Shown: piece after piece, positions 52,538-61,011 of the stretch
Numbering within the stretch: position 1 is the first letter of the stretch
Layout of the letters: every line of letters begins with the position of its first letter
NCBI RefSeq assembly: GCF_009765375.1
Contig: NZ_VTOK01000017.1
Coordinates: 28,206 to 92,205 of the forward strand
Source: Alteribacillus sp. YIM 98480
Lineage (GTDB): Bacteria > Bacillota > Bacilli > Bacillales > Marinococcaceae
Length of the DNA: 64,000 bases
Reading direction: 5' to 3'
The notes under the pieces: model-generated
Seen by the model: the letters and a program-made list of their open reading frames with translations, nothing else
The model's database searches: none
What the model was told of the DNA's origin: nothing
Program-made: the position numbers and the translations under genes

Positions 52538-53968
52538 ATGATTAAAGGGTTATTTCTAAATGGAGAGGAAAAAACAACAAATAATACGTACCCATTGTAT
52601 CATCCGCATACAGAAGAAAAGATTGCCGATATTACGGAAGGCACACAGGGAGATATGAAAGAAGCTATTTCAACAGCGCATTATACTTTTGCAGAAATGA
52701 AAGCGTTGACATCGAAGCAGCGAGCCGACATTTTGTTTGAAGCTGCCGATAGATTACTAGAAAGACAGGAAGAAGCCGCTCAAATTATTTCAAAAGAGGC
52801 GAGCAAACCGATTAAAGCTGCAAGAGGGGAAGTCAACCGCACAATCCAGACGCTTCGTTTTTCAGGAGAAGAAGCAAAACGATTAAACGGAGAATACTTG
52901 TCTCTTGATGCAGCCGAAGGTGGAGAAAGTAGAGATGCTTTTACGATCCATGAACCGCTCGGGGTGATTGGTGCTATTACTCCATTTAATTTTCCTTTAA
53001 ATTTAACAACACATAAAATTGGACCAGCCGTCGCAGCAGGCAACACCGTCGTTATTAAACCAGCTGAACAAACGCCGCTTTCAAGCATCTTATTAGCAGA
53101 GATTTTAACACAGTCTGGTCTGCCAAAAGGTGCAATCGCCGTTATCCCTGGAGACGGACCGGCACTTGGAGAGGTAATGAATCAGGATGAAAGAGTGAAA
53201 AAAATCTCTTTTACCGGAAGTCCAGAAGTCGGTAAGCTTATAAAAAGTCAGGCTGGATTGAAACGAGTAACACTTGAGCTTGGCAGCAATGCAGCTATGT
53301 ATGTGGATGAAAGCTGCGCGGATCAGTTAGATGATATAGCAAGCAAAGCAGCTGCTGGAGCTTTTGCTTATAACGGCCAGGTTTGCTTGAGCACACAGCG
53401 CATTTATGTTCACGAATCAATCTTTGAATCTTTTAAACAAGCCCTTGCGGCAAAAACAAAAAAAATAGTGTTCGGCGATCCTGCGGAAGAGAGTACAGTT
53501 GTTTCTAGTTTAATTAATAAAAAATCACAGCAGCGTGTACTCGATTGGATTGCTGAAGCGAAAGCCAATGGAGCAGAAGTGTTAACCGGCGGGGAAGGGA
53601 AAGGAAATGGAGTTCTTCCAACTGTACTTGCGAATGTAGATCGAAACGAAAAAATTTCATGCAATGAAGTTTTCGGCCCGGTTGTACTGATCAATAAAGT
53701 AAAAAATGCCTCTGAAGCGCTTGAGCAGATGAACGACAGCCGCTACGGCTTAAATGCTGGGGTCTTTAGCAATAACTTATCTCAAGCTATGAATATGGCA
53801 CATCAGCTCGAAGTCGGACAAGTGCTTATTAATGACGTGCCAACCTTGCGATTTGACCACATGCCATATGGCGGCGTAAAAGACTCTGGTTACGGAAGAG
53901 AAGGTGTAAAGTATGCGATCGAAGAAATGACAGAACTCAAAATGATCAGCCTCAACTACAAAGGGTAG
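52538..53968 (+). CDS. NAD(P)-dependent aldehyde dehydrogenase
   Basis: A 476-aa ALDH-superfamily enzyme with catalytic Cys283 (GQVCLST), general base Glu247 (LELGS), and Asn151 (TPFNFP). SFTGSPEVGK carries the dinucleotide site. It is closest in pattern to lactaldehyde, glycolaldehyde and sulfolactaldehyde-type dehydrogenases, and would oxidise the aldehyde produced by the Fe-alcohol dehydrogenase or an aldolase. First gene of the LacI-controlled operon; AGGGAGGG lies before its ATG. Confidence 0.9.
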   Translation: MIKGLFLNGEEKTTNNTYPLYHPHTEEKIADITEGTQGDMKEAISTAHYTFAEMKALTSKQRADILFEAADRLLERQEEAAQIISKEASKPIKAARGEVNRTIQTLRFSGEEAKRLNGEYLSLDAAEGGESRDAFTIHEPLGVIGAITPFNFPLNLTTHKIGPAVAAGNTVVIKPAEQTPLSSILLAEILTQSGLPKGAIAVIPGDGPALGEVMNQDERVKKISFTGSPEVGKLIKSQAGLKRVTLELGSNAAMYVDESCADQLDDIASKAAAGAFAYNGQVCLSTQRIYVHESIFESFKQALAAKTKKIVFGDPAEESTVVSSLINKKSQQRVLDWIAEAKANGAEVLTGGEGKGNGVLPTVLANVDRNEKISCNEVFGPVVLINKVKNASEALEQMNDSRYGLNAGVFSNNLSQAMNMAHQLEVGQVLINDVPTLRFDHMPYGGVKDSGYGREGVKYAIEEMTELKMISLNYKG

Positions 53969-53978
53969 GTGAAAAGCA

Positions 53979-54467
53979 ATGAAACTTCCTGTTTTTGATT
54001 GTCATAACAAAGAAGAATCTACTTCCGTCTATTATCCGCAATTTGCCACAGAGTGGCTCGTAGAATATCGTTCTATTTTTGGAAAAAGAAAAGAAAAGAT
54101 AACGATGATGACAGACCGGGTGAGAAGCGGCAGCAGCATTGCCGATAAGCTTCCTTCTTTTATCACAAAAGAAGTGGAAGCTGCTGCTGTCATGGAAGCG
54201 ATTATGGATAAACAGGAGTGCATAGATGAGGCGTTTGAAACAGTTCGCCGTTACTATCTACATCACGCCCGTTCTTGGAGCGTGCCGAAAATAAAACAAT
54301 TATCCAGCTCTGCAATTTATGTCCCTTATCAACTTATTGAAAAAAGCGGACGCTGGAGCAAAAAACAGAAAATTTTGTTGTATGAACCGATGACCGACTC
54401 CGCTGACAGAATAGAAAAATTTCCAGAAATCAATCAATTTATTAAAAAGGAGGTAGCAAAAGCATGA
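53979..54467 (+). CDS. Hypothetical protein in LacI regulon, 162 aa
   Basis: A soluble, basic 162-aa protein with no signal peptide, membrane segment or known motif. Possible features are an N-terminal FDCHNKEESTSVYYPQFATE and a helical middle (MEAIMDKQECIDEAFETVRR). It starts 10 bp after the ALDH stop with TAGGTGAAAAG, and its stop overlaps the start of the 32-residue peptide (ATGA), so it is an integral part of the operon. Role unknown; I do not recognise the family. Confidence 0.75.
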   Translation: MKLPVFDCHNKEESTSVYYPQFATEWLVEYRSIFGKRKEKITMMTDRVRSGSSIADKLPSFITKEVEAAAVMEAIMDKQECIDEAFETVRRYYLHHARSWSVPKIKQLSSSAIYVPYQLIEKSGRWSKKQKILLYEPMTDSADRIEKFPEINQFIKKEVAKA

Positions 54468-54562
54468 ATATGCTCGTTATTATGGCGGTTTTAATATCTA
54501 GCACTTGGATTGGTATGGCGTTTATTTTGTGGAAAACAAATTTGTTAAATGAAGAGGAATAG
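54464..54562 (+). CDS. Small symporter accessory peptide, 32 aa
   Basis: A single-membrane-segment peptide: MNMLVIMAVLISSTWIGMAF, then ILWKTNLLNEEE. It begins inside the upstream stop (ATGA) after AAGGAGG, and its stop overlaps the AGGAGG of the symporter gene 12 bp downstream. Tiny membrane peptides directly before sodium:solute symporter genes are known as small symporter subunits or accessory proteins, and this fits that pattern. It probably binds and stabilises the transporter. Confidence 0.75.
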   Translation: MNMLVIMAVLISSTWIGMAFILWKTNLLNEEE

Positions 54563-54574
54563 GAGGTTGGAACG

Positions 54575-56077
54575 ATGAACAGTACCATTGTAATGTACTC
54601 ATGGATCTTCATGGCCCTTTTTATCGGTTTAATGCTTTTTATGGGCTGGATTGGAATGAGAAAAACAAATACATCTGATGACTTTGCAACAGCACGTTCT
54701 AGTTATGGACCGTTAGCGGTCGCCCTTGTTATAGCTGCTGGGATTTCAAGTGGTTCGACATTTATGGGCATGCCTGGTCTTTCTTATGATATCGGGACGC
54801 CAAGTTTGTGGTACCCATTGCTTTACCCGATTGCCACCGTCATTGGGATGTTGTTTGTAGCAAAAGTGATCAAAAAATATGGAGACAAGTTTGGTACCAG
54901 AACGATTCCGGAATTTATTGGTGAACGCTATAAAAGTGATTTTCTCCGTATTGCACTGACTATTATATCGATCTTATTAATTTTCTATGTTGTTTCTCAA
55001 TTTGTTGCCGCAGCTACGATGTTCCAGACCATGATGGGTGTCAATTATGAAACCGGTCTCATTATAACGGCTGTCGTTCTTGCAACTTACGTGTTCATGG
55101 GCGGATCACACTCTGACATTATGACAGACGCTATTCAAGGATTTTTAATGGTCATTGTAGCTCTTGTGGTGTTCTTTTGCTTCATCGGAAGCGTAGGTGT
55201 TGACGGAGGATTTGGCGATATGCTTGCCACGATTGAAAATGAAAATTCAGAAGGCGCAATGAATCAGTTGTTTTTGCCAGGAGATAACACGTATGGAGCT
55301 TTCTGGCTTGTCGCGCTATTATTTATTGCACATTTGCCTTTTGCTGTTCTTCCTCATTTAGGAAACAAATTTATGGCAGTGAAGTCCGGCCGTGACCTTA
55401 AAAAACTTATTATGTATTGTACGGTTTTTGCAACGATTCTGCCGTTAATGGCACTTGGCGGTTTGCTTGGACTAGCTGTAGTAGGCAGCGATGCAGGAAT
55501 CTCACCAGACCAAATTGTACCGGTGCTGTTTAGTGAAATCTTTCCGCCTGTTGTCGCAGCTTTTTTTGCTGTAGCTGTGTTGTCAGCGGTTATGTCTACA
55601 TCAGACGGATTGATTGTTTCTCTTACACAATTGTTAGCTAATGATTTGTATCGAAAAACGTTTGTGCCAAGAATGAACATTACAAAAGAAAAAGCAGAAA
55701 GAAACGAGCTCTTAATCAGCCGTTACAGTACGTTTGTCGTTATTATTGCTGCTATTGTACTGGCTTGGACACCACCGCAGTATTTGGCCGTGTTTATGTG
55801 GATTGGTATCGGAGGAATTATGGCGGCAACAGCCGGACCGCTTGTAGTCGGATCTCTTTGGGAAAGAGCAAACAGGAAGGCTGCTTTGTCTTCGCTTCTC
55901 GCGGGTACAGTTACTTACTGGACCGTTTATTTACCGTTTGGTTTTAACTTTTCCAACCCATTTGGAGCAGCCGGGATTGGTGTTTTAGTAAGTATGATTG
56001 TCATGTATGTCGTTACGCTGGCTACATCAAAACCAGAAAATGTGCCATCACGTTCTAATGTGAAAACAAGCAGTTAA
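54575..56077 (+). CDS. Sodium:solute symporter (SSS family)
   Basis: A 500-aa membrane protein with about 13 segments. SSS signatures include GWIGMRKTNTSDDFATA.., SSGSTFMGMPGLSYDIGTPSLWYP, IPEFIGERYKSDFLR, and GGSHSDIMTDAIQGFLMVI. The ISSGSTFMG region carries likely sodium-site residues. It imports the substrate of the LacI regulon, probably a small carboxylate, polyol or sulfonate. It is followed 23 bp later by the Fe-alcohol dehydrogenase. Confidence 0.9.
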   Translation: MNSTIVMYSWIFMALFIGLMLFMGWIGMRKTNTSDDFATARSSYGPLAVALVIAAGISSGSTFMGMPGLSYDIGTPSLWYPLLYPIATVIGMLFVAKVIKKYGDKFGTRTIPEFIGERYKSDFLRIALTIISILLIFYVVSQFVAAATMFQTMMGVNYETGLIITAVVLATYVFMGGSHSDIMTDAIQGFLMVIVALVVFFCFIGSVGVDGGFGDMLATIENENSEGAMNQLFLPGDNTYGAFWLVALLFIAHLPFAVLPHLGNKFMAVKSGRDLKKLIMYCTVFATILPLMALGGLLGLAVVGSDAGISPDQIVPVLFSEIFPPVVAAFFAVAVLSAVMSTSDGLIVSLTQLLANDLYRKTFVPRMNITKEKAERNELLISRYSTFVVIIAAIVLAWTPPQYLAVFMWIGIGGIMAATAGPLVVGSLWERANRKAALSSLLAGTVTYWTVYLPFGFNFSNPFGAAGIGVLVSMIVMYVVTLATSKPENVPSRSNVKTSS

Positions 56078-56100
56078 TAGAAAAGGAGTGTGTGATATAA

Positions 56101-57282
56101 ATGTATAAAACCTTTGCTTCCCCCATGAAAATTGTATCAGGAGAAGGTTCCATTCAAGAGGTGCCCTCCATCGTTCAGTCTCATAAAGCAGAAAGAATCA
56201 TGGTATTTGCGGATCCAGGTGTTATAGATGCTGGAATTGTTAAAAAATTAGAAGATCAGCTGAACAACGCAGGATTAGAATATAACATTTATTCAGATCT
56301 GGTTCCTGAACCGCCGCTTGAAATAGGAAATAAAGCGCTGCAGGCTGTTAAAGATTTTAATGCTGATTTTGTAATCGGGATCGGCGGCGGAAGTTCACTA
56401 GATATCGCAAAAGCAGTTGCTGTATTAAAAGAGAATGACGGGAAAGTAGAAGACTACTTAAACCTGACGGGTACGAAAAAGTTCACATCCAAAGGGCTTC
56501 CAAAAATACTAATTCCTACAACATCCGGCACAGGTGCAGAAGTGACCGATATATCAGTATTTTCACTGAAAGACACGAAAGACGCGATTACGCACGAAAA
56601 CTTACTTGCTGATGCAGCGGTGGTCGACCCAGAGCTCACCTACACTTTGCCGGCACGGATTACAGCTTCCACTGGAGTAGATGCGCTTACTCACGCCGTG
56701 GAAGCGCTGATTTCGGTAAACGCTACTCCGCTTACCGATGCCTTAGCTTTGGATGCCATTAAACGAATTTCATCCAATATCCGGACGGCTGTCTGGAATG
56801 GGGGAGACGTAGAAGCGAGAAGAAATATGGCATGGGGCAGCATGACGGCAGGAATGAGCTTTTATAATGCCGGTGTTGCAGGTGTTCATGCGCTTGCGTA
56901 TCCATTAGGAGGATTGTTTAAAATACCGCACGGTGAATCAAATGCGGTGCTGCTTCCATATATTTTTGACTATATTTGGCCGGCTTGCATCGATAAAATG
57001 GTGTTAATGGCTGACGCACTGGGCGTGAAATCTGATAACCTTAATAAACGTGAAACAGCTATTGCTGCAGTAAAAGAATTGAAGCATATCGTCGATGAGG
57101 TCGGAATTCCATCCACTTTGGAAAAATTCGGTATAAAAGAAAAGGATATAGAGCAGCTGGCCAAAAGCGGTATCGAGCAAACAAGACTCTTAGCCCGCAG
57201 CCCCAAACCTTATACGCTTGACGATATCAGAGATAGATACAAAGCAGCATTTTACGGGGAACTAGCATTTGGGATTAATTAA
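56101..57282 (+). CDS. Iron-containing alcohol dehydrogenase
   Basis: A 393-aa group III alcohol dehydrogenase. The NAD(P) site is GIGGGSSLDIAK (about 93-104), with PTTSGTGAEVT. The Fe ligands are visible as Asp and His in GVDALTHAVEAL, His in GVHALAYPLGG and His in IPHGESNAVLLP. It interconverts an alcohol and its aldehyde or ketone. As last gene of the LacI operon it is likely to perform the first oxidation of the imported substrate. An AAAGGAGTGTG site precedes the ATG. Confidence 0.92.
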   Translation: MYKTFASPMKIVSGEGSIQEVPSIVQSHKAERIMVFADPGVIDAGIVKKLEDQLNNAGLEYNIYSDLVPEPPLEIGNKALQAVKDFNADFVIGIGGGSSLDIAKAVAVLKENDGKVEDYLNLTGTKKFTSKGLPKILIPTTSGTGAEVTDISVFSLKDTKDAITHENLLADAAVVDPELTYTLPARITASTGVDALTHAVEALISVNATPLTDALALDAIKRISSNIRTAVWNGGDVEARRNMAWGSMTAGMSFYNAGVAGVHALAYPLGGLFKIPHGESNAVLLPYIFDYIWPACIDKMVLMADALGVKSDNLNKRETAIAAVKELKHIVDEVGIPSTLEKFGIKEKDIEQLAKSGIEQTRLLARSPKPYTLDDIRDRYKAAFYGELAFGIN

Positions 57283-57292
57283 TTCAAATAAA

Positions 57293-57328
57293 GGGATGCT
57301 CCAAGATGGTTGTTACTTGGGGCATCCC
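57293..57328 (+). terminator. Terminator of LacI-controlled operon
   Basis: GGGATGCTCCAAG (57293-57305) pairs with CTTGGGGCATCCC (57316-57328), with one mismatch or wobble, followed by ATTTATT. It may also serve the convergent gene at 57354. Confidence 0.85.
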
Positions 57329-57353
57329 ATTTATTAATTTTATTTTCTCTGTG

Positions 57354-57782
57354 TTAATTAGTTTTCTCTTTTTCTACTGATACATGCTTAACCCAACAGC
57401 CGCTTGGTATGTATTGCCCTGTCCCGCCGTTTACGTTCCAATAATAAATAAAAGCATCTACTTTTTCTCCGTTATTATTTTCGACAGTCACCATTTTCCT
57501 TTCATACATGCTATTTTCCAGATCCGTTTCGTCATACCCTTCGACCCAGTCCAGATCCTTTAGCACCTCAGGAAAGATTTCATCTGAAATGTACATTAAC
57601 TCTCCTTGAATGACATCATTTCCTTCAGGAAAAAGGCAAGGAAACGCTCCATTTTCTACACACACCATTCGTCCCTTTGTAGTGGCAGGAACCTCTTTTT
57701 CTGTTTTTCCGTGCAAATAGCTTTGATAGTTCCGAAGTCCATGTCGTAATGTTCCATATACAAAAAAAGGAAGGTTTTTCAT
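57354..57782 (-). CDS. Gamma-glutamylcyclotransferase (YtfP/AIG2-like) family protein
   Basis: A 142-aa protein with the family opening FVYGTLRHGLRNYQSYLHG (the YGTLR motif binds the glutamyl group) and VQGELMYISDEIFPEVLKDLDWVEGYDE, with the catalytic-type Glu in the last segment; it ends with FIYYWN. It may cyclise gamma-glutamyl amines or amides to 5-oxoproline. It points against its neighbours and is not obviously part of a pathway, but it borders the amine-oxidation genes, where gamma-glutamyl amides can be intermediates. A GGAGAG site precedes the ATG. Confidence 0.87.
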   Translation of the reverse strand: MKNLPFFVYGTLRHGLRNYQSYLHGKTEKEVPATTKGRMVCVENGAFPCLFPEGNDVIQGELMYISDEIFPEVLKDLDWVEGYDETDLENSMYERKMVTVENNNGEKVDAFIYYWNVNGGTGQYIPSGCWVKHVSVEKEKTN

Positions 57783-57903
57783 TTTTGCTCTTCTCTCCTT
57801 TTTGATTCTATTAGGGAAGCTGTAAGCAAAAATACCGCATACTATGTGGTTTTGCTCCTCTTACAAAAAATGGTATTATTTCTTAATATCATCTTCATCC
57901 AAT

Positions 57904-57963
57904 ATAACATATGAGTTATATCTTCATGTTTCCATCATATGAGGCAATGTTTTCATATGAAAA
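57904..57963. promoter_or_regulatory. CATATGA palindromes upstream of IclR regulator
   Basis: CATATGAG at 57908-57915 (within ATAAC-ATATGA-GTTAT) and at 57936-57943, then the 14-bp palindrome TTTTCATATGAAAA at 57950-57963. Spacing between cores is 28 and 18 bp. Candidate operators for the IclR protein at 58064-58816. Confidence 0.5.
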
Positions 57964-58063
57964 GAAAGCGTGTAAATAAATATAACAGAATTTTTAAAAA
58001 TAAAAGATCATTCACTTATCATAGTATTGACAACTCTATTTTTTCAGATAAGGGGGGAAAAGA

Positions 58064-58816
58064 ATGTCAGGTGTGGTTCGCAAGTCTATTACTCTGTTAA
58101 CAACGATTAAACCGAGTGAAGAGAAGGAAGAGTGGAGTGCTACTGAGATAAGCCGAAGACTTAACCTTCCCGTTCAGACAGTACACCGTTTGTTAACCTG
58201 TTTATCAGAATGTGGATTTGTGTACAAGAACAAGGAGACAAAGAAGTTCCGACTGGGGCTTGCGTTAATGGAACTTGGCTTGTCGATAAGAGATAATTTA
58301 TCGGTTCGAAACGCTGCTCTGCCCGTAATGGAAAAAATAGCTGGTCTGTCAAAAGAGAGTGTGTATTTAACCGTGCCTGAAAACAATGAAGGTGTGTTTA
58401 TTGATTGTATTGATTCGCCCCAGCTCTTAAAAATAGCAGAGCCGACAGGGATGAGACTCCCTCTTTCAGTAGGGGCCTCTAAAAAAGTGATGTTAGCTTT
58501 CTTCAATCTTTTGGAAAGAGATAGAATTATAGAGGAGTTAATGCAAAATAAGACAGAAAAAAGTCTTAAAAAATTAAAAGAAGAAATTCTTATCATTAAC
58601 AACCAAGGTTTTGCGATTTCATTTGGTGAAACGACAGAAGGTACGGCAAGTGTTGCTGCCCCTATTTTTTCTTGGGAAAATAAAGTGGTGGCATCTATAA
58701 GCATTGCAGGTCCAGAAACTAGATTTCAAGAAACACAATTAAAAAACAATATTCGACTTGTAACACGAGCGGCAGTTGAAATATCCGAAGAATTAGGCTG
58801 GTTGAAAAGAGGTTAG
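58064..58816 (+). CDS. IclR-family transcriptional regulator
   Basis: A 250-aa regulator with an N-terminal winged helix (WSATEISRRLNLPVQTVHRLLTCL) and the IclR effector domain (RLPLSVGASKKVMLAF, INNQGFAISFGETTEGTASVAAPIF). GGGGGGAAAAGA precedes its ATG and TTGACA lies at 58027-58032. It is the only regulator beside the Amt/N-demethylase genes and likely controls them in response to an amine or a breakdown product. Confidence 0.9.
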   Translation: MSGVVRKSITLLTTIKPSEEKEEWSATEISRRLNLPVQTVHRLLTCLSECGFVYKNKETKKFRLGLALMELGLSIRDNLSVRNAALPVMEKIAGLSKESVYLTVPENNEGVFIDCIDSPQLLKIAEPTGMRLPLSVGASKKVMLAFFNLLERDRIIEELMQNKTEKSLKKLKEEILIINNQGFAISFGETTEGTASVAAPIFSWENKVVASISIAGPETRFQETQLKNNIRLVTRAAVEISEELGWLKRG

Positions 58817-59019
58817 ATAATCTCCCTAAGAGAATGGAATTTTCTCAATATTCAGGAATATAATGTTTTTCTACGTATTTGTTTGTGAGAATATATAGTC
58901 AATCAAATTAATCTTCCAATCAATTAGCAGAGGCAGAGGTGATATATGGAAAATATTAATCGATGTTTCAACCGTAAATAAGGGGCATTAAAAATGAATG
59001 GAGGAGGTATCATAAGAAA

Positions 59020-59121
59020 ATGACGAAAAGTGTGAGGAAAAGAGTAAAGATGATAAAATCTGCTAAGCAAAATAAAAAAAGTATTAGCGATCAAAAAAGT
59101 ACAGAGAAAAAGTTTATATAA
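59020..59121 (+). CDS. Putative 33-residue basic peptide
   Basis: An ATG at 59020, preceded by GGAGGAGGT with a slightly long spacer, opens a 33-codon frame starting MTKSVRKRVKMIKSAKQNKK. The product is very basic (Lys/Arg-rich). A preceding nine-codon frame (MNGGGIIRK) overlaps its start (ATGA), hinting at a coupled leader. It might be an expressed leader for the Amt gene, or chance. Confidence 0.35.
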   Translation: MTKSVRKRVKMIKSAKQNKKSISDQKSTEKKFI

Positions 59122-59212
59122 CAATTTTCTGAGCTTTAGTCAGAATATTTTGGATTTATTTGGTGAGGAACATCATCATTCATGTAAATAGACTTAACAG
59201 AGGGGGGAGTGT

Positions 59213-60544
59213 ATGGAAGAACTTAATCAGTCCGTAGAAATGATTGGCCTGACAAGCATGGAAGCATATTATTGGTGGTGCATTGCGTTTATGATTCTCA
59301 TTCATGCGGGGTTTATGTCATATGAAGTAGGAGTTTCTCGTGTGAAGAATGTACTGGCCTCCGCTATGAAAAACCTTATGACACTGGCCGTTGTCATACC
59401 AAGTTTTTATATAGTGGGATGGTGGATTTACAATGCATTTCCAGATGGATTTATTCCAAGAACTGATGAATTGGCAATGGCTGCCCTTCCCTGGAGTGCC
59501 AACATGGGACCTAATATAGCAGACCATGAAAGCGGGATATTCTGGGGTGCGTTTGCCTTATTTGCAGCAACCACTGCCTCGATTTTGTCTGGGAGTGTGA
59601 TTGAAAGAATTCGCATGAGTGCGTTTGTGATCCTTGCTGCACTGCTTGGATCTGTTGTGTGGATTCTAGCAGGAGCATGGGGATGGCACGGAGAAGGCTG
59701 GTTTTTAACACAATTTGGCTACCATGACGTAGGAGCAGCAGGTGTAGTACATGCTATCGCCGGCTTTTTTGCCCTTGGTGTTCTAATGAACCTCGGGCCG
59801 AGATTAGGAAAGTATGCTGCTAAAGGAAAACCACTTAAGCTCTCTCCTCATAATCTGCCAGCGTCTATGTTAGGGTTAATGCTTATCTTTGTTGGGTTTT
59901 TTGGATTTTTAGGAGGCTGTATTATTGTTATCTCCGGTGAAAACTGGATTACGATTTACGGGACACCTACAAATCTTTCTGCCTTTGCATTCAATGCTTT
60001 AATGGGTCTGTCCGGCGGCATTATCGGCTCTTATATCGCAACAAAAGGAGAGCCTTTCTGGGTAGCTTCAGGTGGTTTGGCAGGAGTGATTTCGGTCGCT
60101 TCCGGGCTGGATCTATTTCATCCAATGCTCGCATTTGTAATAGCTGTGATTGGTGGTTTTATCGCTCCTTATATTGGCTCATTTTTAGAAAGGAAAAATA
60201 TTGACGACGCCGTTGGAGCTGTATCCGTTCATGGTTTTGTAGGTATTTGGTCCATTTTAGCGACAGGAATATTCGCATCTGGATATCCTAATCTGAACGG
60301 TCCCGACATTTCATTGGCAGGACAGGCAATATGCGCGGTGGTCGTTATGGCGTTAGGTTTTATTCCTGGCTATGGGGTTTCTTATATGATGAAAAAAATG
60401 AATATGCTGCGAATACCTTATGAAGCAGAACGAATGGGACTTGATTTGACAGAGGTTCCGGCTGTTGCTTATCCAGAAGGTATACCTTCTACCCCGGAGA
60501 AAGAAGACTTTGTCAGCAAGTCTAGCTCAGACAAAATAGGATAA
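59213..60544 (+). CDS. Amt-family channel linked to amine degradation
   Basis: A 443-aa protein of the Amt/Mep/Rh family with about 11 membrane segments. The twin-histidine positions are kept in AAGVVHAIAGFFALG and VSVHGFVGIWSIL, and GAWGWHGEGW is present. The gates and flanking residues differ from housekeeping AmtB, and no glnB/glnK lies beside it. Its place directly before oxidative N-demethylase genes suggests a channel for methylated amines or for the ammonium released from them. GAGGGGGGAG precedes the ATG. Confidence 0.85.
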   Translation: MEELNQSVEMIGLTSMEAYYWWCIAFMILIHAGFMSYEVGVSRVKNVLASAMKNLMTLAVVIPSFYIVGWWIYNAFPDGFIPRTDELAMAALPWSANMGPNIADHESGIFWGAFALFAATTASILSGSVIERIRMSAFVILAALLGSVVWILAGAWGWHGEGWFLTQFGYHDVGAAGVVHAIAGFFALGVLMNLGPRLGKYAAKGKPLKLSPHNLPASMLGLMLIFVGFFGFLGGCIIVISGENWITIYGTPTNLSAFAFNALMGLSGGIIGSYIATKGEPFWVASGGLAGVISVASGLDLFHPMLAFVIAVIGGFIAPYIGSFLERKNIDDAVGAVSVHGFVGIWSILATGIFASGYPNLNGPDISLAGQAICAVVVMALGFIPGYGVSYMMKKMNMLRIPYEAERMGLDLTEVPAVAYPEGIPSTPEKEDFVSKSSSDKIG

Positions 60545-60597
60545 CAAACGGCATGTCATGTTAAGTGAATAAAAAAAACAAAAGGAGTGGGGAAAGT

Positions 60598-60891
60598 ATG
60601 AATACAAGCCCAATAACAAGCTGGGAAGGTGCCGAAGCTTATTTTACATTTGGACCTGGATCTTTAGGGATAGCAGTTAGTTTCTTAGCAGCAATAAGTC
60701 TGTTTGTCTTGTTTATTTCCACGATGGTCCGTCATGAAAATCGATCGTTTGCAGAGGTTAGTGAAATTTTCCCTGCTATGGAAAGGGAAGCGGCTCAGGA
60801 ATGGAAGCCAGAGACAGCTCCAACGTCTTCTGTGGCGTCCTCTTATGCAAAGTCGCTTTTAGTTAGTGAAGAAAAAACGCAGATATTATAG
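60598..60891 (+). CDS. Small membrane protein of the N-demethylase cluster, 97 aa
   Basis: I choose the ATG at 60598, preceded by AAAGGAGTGGGG; longer frames from 60565 lack a site. Residues 1-20 are soluble (WEGAEAYFTFGPGSLG), residues about 21-45 form one membrane helix (VSFLAAISLFVLFISTMV), and the rest is an acidic cytoplasmic or external tail (EVSEIFPAMEREAAQEW). It is co-oriented with the Amt gene 53 bp upstream, so it may be an accessory subunit of that channel. No family name recognised. Confidence 0.7.
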   Translation: MNTSPITSWEGAEAYFTFGPGSLGIAVSFLAAISLFVLFISTMVRHENRSFAEVSEIFPAMEREAAQEWKPETAPTSSVASSYAKSLLVSEEKTQIL

Positions 60892-60912
60892 CCTTTATAA
60901 TGAGGGCTAAGT

Positions 60913-60940
60913 AAAAGGGGGCCTTTGCGGCTCCCTTCTT
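60913..60940 (+). terminator. Hairpin between channel genes and N-demethylase genes
   Basis: AAGGGGGCC (60915-60923) and GGCTCCCTT (60929-60937) pair with one G-U, then CTT. Possibly a terminator or partial attenuator. Confidence 0.6.
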
Positions 60941-61011
60941 AAATAGAATCGTGATGGACGTGGTAACGTTATTTTTTACCCAAACTAATGCAGTAAAGGG
61001 GAAATGAAAGC

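Noticed and set aside
56101..57282. Maleylacetate reductase serving the aromatic module
   Set aside because: The Fe-alcohol dehydrogenase belongs to the LacI operon with a symporter and aldehyde dehydrogenase, about 55 kb from the dioxygenase; general Fe-ADH motifs do not single out maleylacetate reductase.
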